DNA of 64,000 bases from Panonychus citri (Eukaryota > Arthropoda > Arachnida > Trombidiformes > Tetranychidae): contig NW_026515509.1 of the NCBI RefSeq assembly GCF_014898815.1, positions 372,001 to 436,000 of the forward strand, in the 5' to 3' direction. Both the position numbers and the translations under genes were made by a program. Shown here piece after piece: positions 56,773-64,000 of the stretch. Positions within the stretch are counted from its first letter, which is position 1, and the number at the start of each line of letters is the position of its first letter. A model generated the notes under the pieces. It did not search any database, was not told the DNA's origin, and saw only the letters and a program-made list of their open reading frames with translations.

Positions 56773-59700
56773 TTAAGCATAATAGTTTGGTGAAACAAGT
56801 AAATCAGTGATTATCGCTAATTGATCTTCATTGAATTTTTCTTTATGTTGACGCCAATTATCATGATGTGTCCTCTTGAAATCAGAAAGAGTTTTTCTAA
56901 TTGTTGTCTAAATTGTTATGAGGGAAGGAAAACAAAACCCAAAAAAAATTGTTAGATCGTCATAACTAATTATATAATAGTAATTATATTATATAACTTA
57001 CTGGAATTGGTTGGGGATCGTGAAGATGGTCACTTAGAAACATGAGTATATCCGGAAGGAATTCCGGAACATCATAAGGATAAGCGCTAACAATTGAACA
57101 TAAACCTAATGCTCCTCCATGTTTTTCATTTAACTCGTTGCTATCATAACTATAATTAAGTGTACTTTTAGTTAATTTACGAGCGCATTTAGTTTTAAAT
57201 TGGTTGATTAAATGTTTATCAATTTTTATGAATTGATAATGGATAAGACCACCAAGAAGACCAGCAGCTTTTTCACGAACTTCCAATCGATCATCTTGTA
57301 ATAGATCAATAATCATATCGGAGACAATTTTATTGCGAGTACGGTCATTCATCAAGGTGAACAAATTCGAGGAAACCATACATTGGATAAATATGACAAC
57401 AGAAACTCGTGTATGCCATGATTTACTTCCAGTCATCTGTTAATGAGAAATGAAAATTTAATCATCAAGTAAAAGTTGATCAATTAACTGTTGTGTTACC
57501 TTTTTGCATATCTCTAAAGCTGAATCAATATATTTCTCATTAATTGAACATTGTCCGATTGAGTTTAATGCTTCATTTGCACAGGCGGTTAGATCATCGT
57601 CCTTTGAACGATTTTTGATTTCACTTATCTAAAATAAGGATAAAAGGAAAATTATTTACATTTAATTAGCTGGTTAAATATAATTGCTAATCAATTAACT
57701 TACAATAGGCACAAGTTGAAGAATCTGTGGTCTAGTGATATGTGGATTAAGTGAAAGATGAGGATGAAGCCAATAGCAAAGAGTTGCTAGTAAATTACAC
57801 GATTCTTTTTCTACATCTTCAATTGAGTTTCCACTGGAATCAACTACTACCATTGGTGAGGATGCAGAGGAAGACGGAGATGATGAATGTGATGATTCAA
57901 TTGATTCCATTTGGGAAACAGAGGAGGAGGAAGGGAAACCTTTAGAAAGACGGGGATCATTGATTGAAGCTCCTTCCAATTCAGGGAGGACACTGGTCAG
58001 TAGCTCTTCAATTTTGGGTGCTAAGGCTAATGGTTTAGCAGTTGAATTGAAAAAATCATTATCAAATTGTAATAATTGAGTTAATGAGCAACCAATTAAC
58101 TGGCGTATATTTTGATATGGATTTTTAAGATGATTATGTTGCAATAAATGGTCAAATAGGCGTCGTAGATAAGGCATCGCTCGCCAACATTGACTAATGA
58201 GCAGATCACTGAGCATTTTTAAACGGGAAAATGACTGGAATGCAGTGGCCGTTGTATCACTTGAACTAAGAGGATCTTCGAGAAGATAACGGAATAACCA
58301 AGAGTATCGACGACCATCCAATCGTCGGAAACCAAAGACACAAAATTCAACATAGATTTCAGTTGTTTCTCTTGAAATGATTTTCAATACTTTTTTCAGA
58401 ATTGGTTCAAGAAGGCCACGTAAAGTGATCATATCTTTGTAAGGCCAATATTTTGATCCTCTAACCAAACCCGTGAGAACGTCACAGCCACATTTATGTA
58501 CATTTTCTTTTGTTTCGGTGGTCATATTTTCAAAGAAATCACGGAAAACATCAATTGTGGTAACCCCAAAGTTACGGAATAATCCTTGGAATATCTTAAA
58601 TCTTCGAGGTCCAAGGAGACTGGTCTTTTTATCGTCAAGTGTAATAAAATCGAGCAGTTTAGTGACTTTTACCTTGTCGAGGAAAAACTCAAGGATCACA
58701 GCTTCTTCGGGACTGACAGAGTCGAGGTTACGAGCTTGAAAAGCTGAAGCCTCGGTGTAATATTTAATTCCCTCTGTGGGTGAATATGTTGGAGAGATAA
58801 AGGTTCGATTGACCCATTTTGTTTCATTCCAAATGTTTTCATCCATATAATCAATATCGGGGTTGAAGTAAAGCCAATCATATTCAGTAGATTGTTCGGC
58901 TTTCATATTAACTGGAACATGTTCAAACTTAATTTCCGGTTTGTGTTGACGTAAAATCGCAGCAACTCCATTGATACAAATTCGTCGGATTGAAATATGA
59001 TCGTTGATTAAGTTTTTAACAATTATTCGTACACCTTCAATAGGGAATTTAATATCTTTACGAATCAACGATTGAAGAAGTAGAAAAGCAAATTGAAGAT
59101 GACGCCAATGAAGTTGACCTGTTTCGATTGAATCTACCAATTTATGGACAAAATATACATACAAATCGTGCTTAGATTGATTGGCAATGTCACAGGCGAT
59201 CTTTCCCTTTTCAATGGTCTCTTCATCAGGAGGTTTAGTGTCAGGAATAATTCCAGTGGTGAACAGTTGTTTGCCGATTTCATGTAGTTCAGGGGGAATT
59301 TTATATTCGATGAGCAAAGGTTGTAATTTGTTCGCCGCCTGTTTGGTAAGTTGTTCCAATAGAGCGATGATGGCTGGTTTTTCAGAGTAATCGGTGTTAA
59401 TTAGCGCCAACCATAAAGGTACAATGCATTCCCAGTCAGAAACATTTAAGAAAGCGCCCGAATGATGACTGAGGAGAATTGTCAAAGCTCCTTGAATTTC
59501 TTCAGTCTCTCCGGTTCGTGGTTTATTGAACACTCTTGTCAACTCGGAAGCTACTAATCGATAACCAAATGGATGTTTAAATTGGAGCAAAGCGTTGTGA
59601 GCTTTAGCTCGAACGTCAGAATAATGACTCAAGGCGAGAGAAATAATATCAAGAACAATATCATGATGAAGTTTAGTGAATTTTCCCCACTTTTTCAAAG

Positions 59701-62700
59701 AGATTCTCGTCTAAAAAGTAAATAGAAAGAGTAAAATTTAGAAAAATATATAAAGAAATAAGTTTTACATTTAAAATCGTTTTAATTACCTCATGTTGCA
59801 TTCCGATTCGTTCAATGATAATTCGTCTGGGTAATCGTTTAATTCCCATTAGTTTGTTTTTCAAATTGTTTTTAACTGTATTGTAATATTCACGAGACGA
59901 TTTCATTGATCGTGAAGATTTTGTCCAACCCATAACACATTGAAAAATCCTAATGATAAGATCCAACGATTTAGTATCATCTGAACAGTTTGCAATGACA
60001 TGCTTTAAAATGGTTCGATTAGATTCAGCAACTAATTGACGGGGATTAGCTCCAGACGAAAGGTGAACAGTTTTGGTACCAATTTCATGAACTCGTTCAC
60101 TCAAAGGGGGAACTGTGGTGTCAAGGATAAAATATTCTTCACTGTCAAAAAGAGGTAATACCACAGATGAACCAGCGACACAAAAAAGTACAATGTTAAG
60201 ACTTCGGTGAACCTCTTCACGGGTTAACGTTAGTTCATTGTTGGTCCATTTAATGAGAGATTGTATTTCAGGGGTTAAGAATTCATCCAAAAGTTTCTGA
60301 GTCAGTTTGATCTCCTTATCCGAAGGCACATACCAATCGAAAGTGATATCTTCCGTTTTATCATGTTTACCCCATAATCGGATTGGGTTGATTTTTGTGA
60401 AATCGGACAATTGTTCCCATGAAAGGCTAAAGGTGGTTTTTGGATTAGGATAGACCGTAGTCAAACTTTCGAGGCAATTTTTCAATAAAACGGCAGCCGA
60501 TTTGTAACCTTGACTAGGTTTTAATCTAAGGCCTCGTCTAATTATGTCAAATATTTTCTCAGAATGTTCATCAAGGCAAGTTCCTTCAACTATAATTTCA
60601 GAGGTAATTTGTAAGGCTAAGATAAGCTGTACATCAACTGATTCCTCTTCAAAAACATCCTCATTATCGGTTAATCCAAGAATAGTTGAATGAAGATAAG
60701 GCAAAAATTTTTCAAGAACTGTCCTGGGATTGGCCTGAAAATGTAAAAAAAAAATTCAATCAATTAGTATTTTATATTGAATCTTGGATATTGTGAAATG
60801 ACTTACTCTGGCAAATAGACCACAAACTGTGGTCATCATTTTTATTGTCGATCTAGATTCGAAGAGTCGACCTCGCAAGAAAATGAACAATTTATCCAAA
60901 GCTTTTTCAAAGATTTGTGGTGACGAGTATATTAGAACCATAGATAAAGCAAAAACCATTGACGATTCAAAATAAGATTCATCTGAACTCTGTTTAACTG
61001 GATCATTGTCAATTTTTTCTGGCCGGTGTTCTGGTGCGTAATTTTCAACAAGACTTAACACTTTCTCCAAAAAGATCAGGACAAATTCCTCGAATCGAGC
61101 AGTTTCAAGAGCAATGTTGTATTCAGCTTCTGTTAAATCGTTTCTTATATCAACCATTGCTGAACAATCCATTATGGGTACAGAGTCAACGAGATGTGAA
61201 ATTAGTCCACAAGTATTACCACACTTTTTGATATCATTACAATCAAGACCGGGAAGAGAGGCAAAGAGTAAACTTATCAAGTGTGTTTTACCCTCATCAT
61301 AACGGCCAAGACCATCAACCATAACGGGAGCCACCATGTATAAGGTAGACATTAGAGAATTAAGTCGATGAGCTTCTAAATTAGAATCCAAAGCGATATA
61401 AAGTTTCTCAACTAGAGGTGGTATCACTTTTTCTGGCCGAAGCCAGGCCAAATCACGAATAGAGGTAAAAATACTTTGAGTTCCAAAACGTGAAAACATT
61501 GCCGTCAATAGAATAGGTTGAAGAACATCAACAAATTTATCGATCTCTTCTTCGGTGATTTGATATTCTTTAGGTGTTTTAAATTCCCAAGTTTTCTTAC
61601 GATATCGTTCCTTATATATACGTAAGATAAAAGCTGATGATAACTTGGACAATATATTAGTTAACTGTGAGCTCCATCGGGACATGTTACTGGGATGAAA
61701 ATTAGATTCAACGGCTTTGAAAAGAGCCTCAATATATTCTAGTGCTTTTGATTGAGGTCCACCAATCATTGAGACAATCCAGTTAACCAATGGAGTACAA
61801 TCAGTTGTAAGAGCAAGAATAGCCAAAGGAGATTGATTAACTGAATTGTTCATCGCTTTGGTATATTTGGTGAAAATGGTTGACATATAAGGTGACCAGT
61901 CAATGTAACCAATATTATGTGTTGCCAAACGTGACAATAGTTTAAAGAAAATATTCTCATATTGAATAGCATTGGGTCCCGACCATAATTGTAAAATTTC
62001 ATCAAACCAAAGTTTATAACCTTTCTCATGATCTTCTGGGTACATTTGAGTGGGTAAAAAAAGTCCTAATAAGAAAGAGCATCGGAATATTTTACATGCA
62101 GTGAAAGGACATTGAACCGGACGAATTTCTTCAAGAATTTCTCGAGTTGCTTCAACCGAAAAATAATTCCTAGCAACATCTATAAGGACACGAAGATTTG
62201 ACTCGAAACCATAAGATTGACCCATTTGGAAGAGATTTTTCCTCTCGAAAATGTACTTGCAGTAAATATCGTAAAGAGGACGCCATTCAATTGTCAACTC
62301 TTTAGGTGATATTAAACGTTTTTTCCTAAGAAAATTGGATTAGAGAGAGAAAAGAAAAGAAAATAGATTAAAGATATTGAATGGGAAAGGGTTGATTCTT
62401 TAATTAACTCTTAATCAAGATGAACTCGACTAATAAGAGTAACGAAAGGTTTTATCTGGTTGTGTAGAAAAATAGAAGATAATTTTGATTTTGTTTCATC
62501 TTCATCCATAGATTGAATCAGTCGATAAAAGATTAAAACATTAGCAACAGATTGAAGCTGCGTGATGATATTAATAGAGTTGAAGAATTAAAAAAAAATG
62601 GATTTAAATTTACCTTAAAAGTGAATTTAAAATGTAAATTATACCAGTTAGAGATGACATTTCAATTCCAGGTATTTGCATGATTTGAAGGAAAGTTTTA

Positions 62701-63029
62701 ATCAACAGAATATGATCTTCTTTAGTGAAATAGTGACCATAAAGAGTGATGTAATTTTTCACTTCGATTATATCAGCTTTGCTTGCAGAGAGAGTAATCA
62801 TTTTTCCCAGGCTTAATTTGATCTCTTTGAAATAATTAGTTGCCTCTAATTGTAAGGATGAAGAATAAGGTAACTTCGAGTTGTAGACATTGTAAGACTG
62901 AGCTGGTTGACCAGAGATTATACGATTCACTTTGGTTACCATTCCACATTCTGTACTATCATCAGAATCATCGATTGGAGAATCTACCATGAAAGCACTG
63001 ATTAGTGGTGTTATATCACTTAGATCCAT
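56773..63029 (-). CDS. PSME4: Proteasome activator complex subunit 4 (PA200/Blm10)
   Basis: PA200 is a ring-like HEAT-repeat cap of the 20S proteasome, linked to DNA repair and degradation of acetylated histones. Exons 63029-62614, 62325-60807, 60734-59790, 59710-57704, 57628-57500, 57436-57002 and 56907-56773 all join in phase to 1861 residues (human 1843). Alignable family blocks include KKRLISPKELTIEWRPLYD across junction 1, ATHNIGYIDWSPYMSTIF, MIGGPQSKALEYIEALF, DDTKSLDLIIRI, HSGAFLNVSDWECIVPLW, GPRRFKIFQGLFRNFG and SWHTRVSVVIFIQCMV. The short last exon gives KRTHHDNWRQHKEKF and ends SPNYYA, conserving the C-terminal Tyr-Tyr-Ala that docks in the proteasome pocket and opens the gate. A Ser-rich insert (VSQMESIESSHSSSPSSSAS) lies near residue 1590. 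The start at 63029 follows a palindrome in the leader. Single-copy and intact as far as I can see. Confidence 0.97.
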
Positions 63030-64000
63030 CTTGACCACTATTATCTATAGATAATAGTATATGAAGTGAGTGACCACTTGTTAGAGTTTCACCTTAACTT
63101 GTGTGGTGAGAGAACAGGTAGATACTTGTTACAAAGGACCAGAATTTTATCGCCTAGATATGGATAATTTTCGATGGAGAGAAAGACAAAAGATTAACAA
63201 TAAAAATTGGAAAAGTACAAACGTGAAGTCGATATGATAGAATAACAAAAAAAAAAGATGAAGAATGAGAAGAGAAAAATATAAACGAAATGAAAAGCCA
63301 CCAACCACCAGAAAGCGTAGGTGAGAATTAGAATCTTAGAAATAGGAAAACTTTGATATGATAGTAGGATAATCACAGGTCACGGTTGAAAGGTAACTTT
63401 TTTCGCCGATTTTTTTTTCTCAACGAACAAAAAAAAATCAAAAGATGTATGGATAGAAATAGAGAAGCAAATAACTGTGAAGATCCCCAACGTGATAGTC
63501 ACCTTGTTCCAAGTTAACAGTGTTACCACTACTTTAACGGCTCCTTCTCGTAAAAGGGGTAATTGTTATACCCCAATTTTGTTATTCCGAAAATCAAATT
63601 GAATGTAGTAAATTTGAAAATATTAACATTCAATTGTTGAGTTTTCTTCAAATCAGCTCAGTTTTGTCTTTTAAGGTTAATCGATATTGTAGGATATGTA
63701 CTTTTGGTTGCACAATTGAGAAACAATGATGAAGATGGCGAAAATCTAAAAATGCAAAAATTGAAAGAAAATAGAATTGAAACAATTAATTAATCACAAT
63801 TTAAGTGAAAAACCAAAGAAGATTACAATTTGTCAGTCATTCTTACATTTAATGTTGTCTAATCATTTACCATTCTTTGGGTATGCGTAAACTTTAATCA
63901 CGTGATGATTGTCCATATGTTAATTGTAGCGCGTTATTTGTGTTAACTGGTTAACAAAGAATTAAAAAAAAATTAACATTAATTAACTACAATTAAGATG
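63030..64000. promoter_or_regulatory. 5' flank of PSME4
   Basis: About 970 bp upstream of the PSME4 start codon to the window edge. It contains the palindrome at 63037-63058 and otherwise AT-rich DNA. A minus-strand frame at 63194-63376 (Phe/Ile-rich) shows no motif. I cannot place a transcription start. Confidence 0.4.
63037..63058. promoter_or_regulatory. 22-bp perfect palindrome with inverted GATA motifs
   Basis: The core TTATCTATAGATAA holds two inverted WGATAR-type sites (AGATAA on each strand). The full 22 bases read the same on both strands and end seven bases before the PSME4 ATG. It could be a GATA-factor site in the promoter, or an RNA hairpin in the 5' UTR that affects translation start. 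Confidence 0.5.

Overview
This window looks like nuclear DNA from an arthropod. It is AT-rich (roughly two-thirds A+T by eye), its genes are interrupted by introns with GT..AG borders, and its intergenic DNA is full of (TC)n/(AG)n and ATG/ATC microsatellites. The gene set is animal. It includes an Ash1 histone methyltransferase, a scribbler/ZNF608-609 cofactor, an NR2E-type nuclear receptor, a PAN-ZP apical matrix protein and a Lerp/CI-MPR-like lysosomal receptor. The compact genes, short introns and runs of Ser/Asn/His make a mite or other small chelicerate my best guess. That is an inference, not something the sequence proves. I saw no rRNA, tRNA, CRISPR, transposon or viral open reading frame.

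Layout from left to right. Clathrin light chain (+, 342-1365). Acetyl-CoA transporter SLC33A1 (+, 3568-5390). NR2E-like nuclear receptor (+, 7226-9603). Scribbler/ZNF608-609 (-, 10435-17622), whose first coding exon is separated from the rest by a 2.3 kb pyrimidine-rich intron. A gene desert of about 12.3 kb (17623-29948) follows, packed with microsatellites but carrying several complex islands that look regulatory. Then a 2191-residue PAN/ZP transmembrane protein (+, 29949-39722), Ash1 (-, 40052-48083), a 106-residue stand-alone CD98hc (SLC3A2) N-terminal module (-, 49481-49801), a six-repeat CI-MPR-like receptor (+, 51531-54879), and proteasome activator PA200/PSME4 (-, 56773-63029).

I rebuilt the exon structures by hand from splice sites and reading-frame phase. 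Most gene models close exactly: total coding length divisible by three, matching phases, and family motifs continuous across junctions. Two conserved terminal exons are too short to stand out as open reading frames. They are the PSME4 exon ending in the gate-opening Tyr-Tyr-Ala and the receptor exon carrying a YSQV sorting signal. One model does not close: scribbler has a frame break near 11.94-11.97 kb.

No operon-like logic joins these genes. Two themes recur: endomembrane traffic (clathrin light chain, Lerp-like receptor, SLC33A1, CD98-like stub) and chromatin or transcription control of development (Ash1, scribbler, NR2E). The strongest second-look items are the four-times-repeated A-B-C PAN architecture, the CD98hc stub that keeps the light-chain cysteine but has no ectodomain, Ash1 without its usual PHD/BAH tail, and a possible conserved element or microexon at 28.2 kb.
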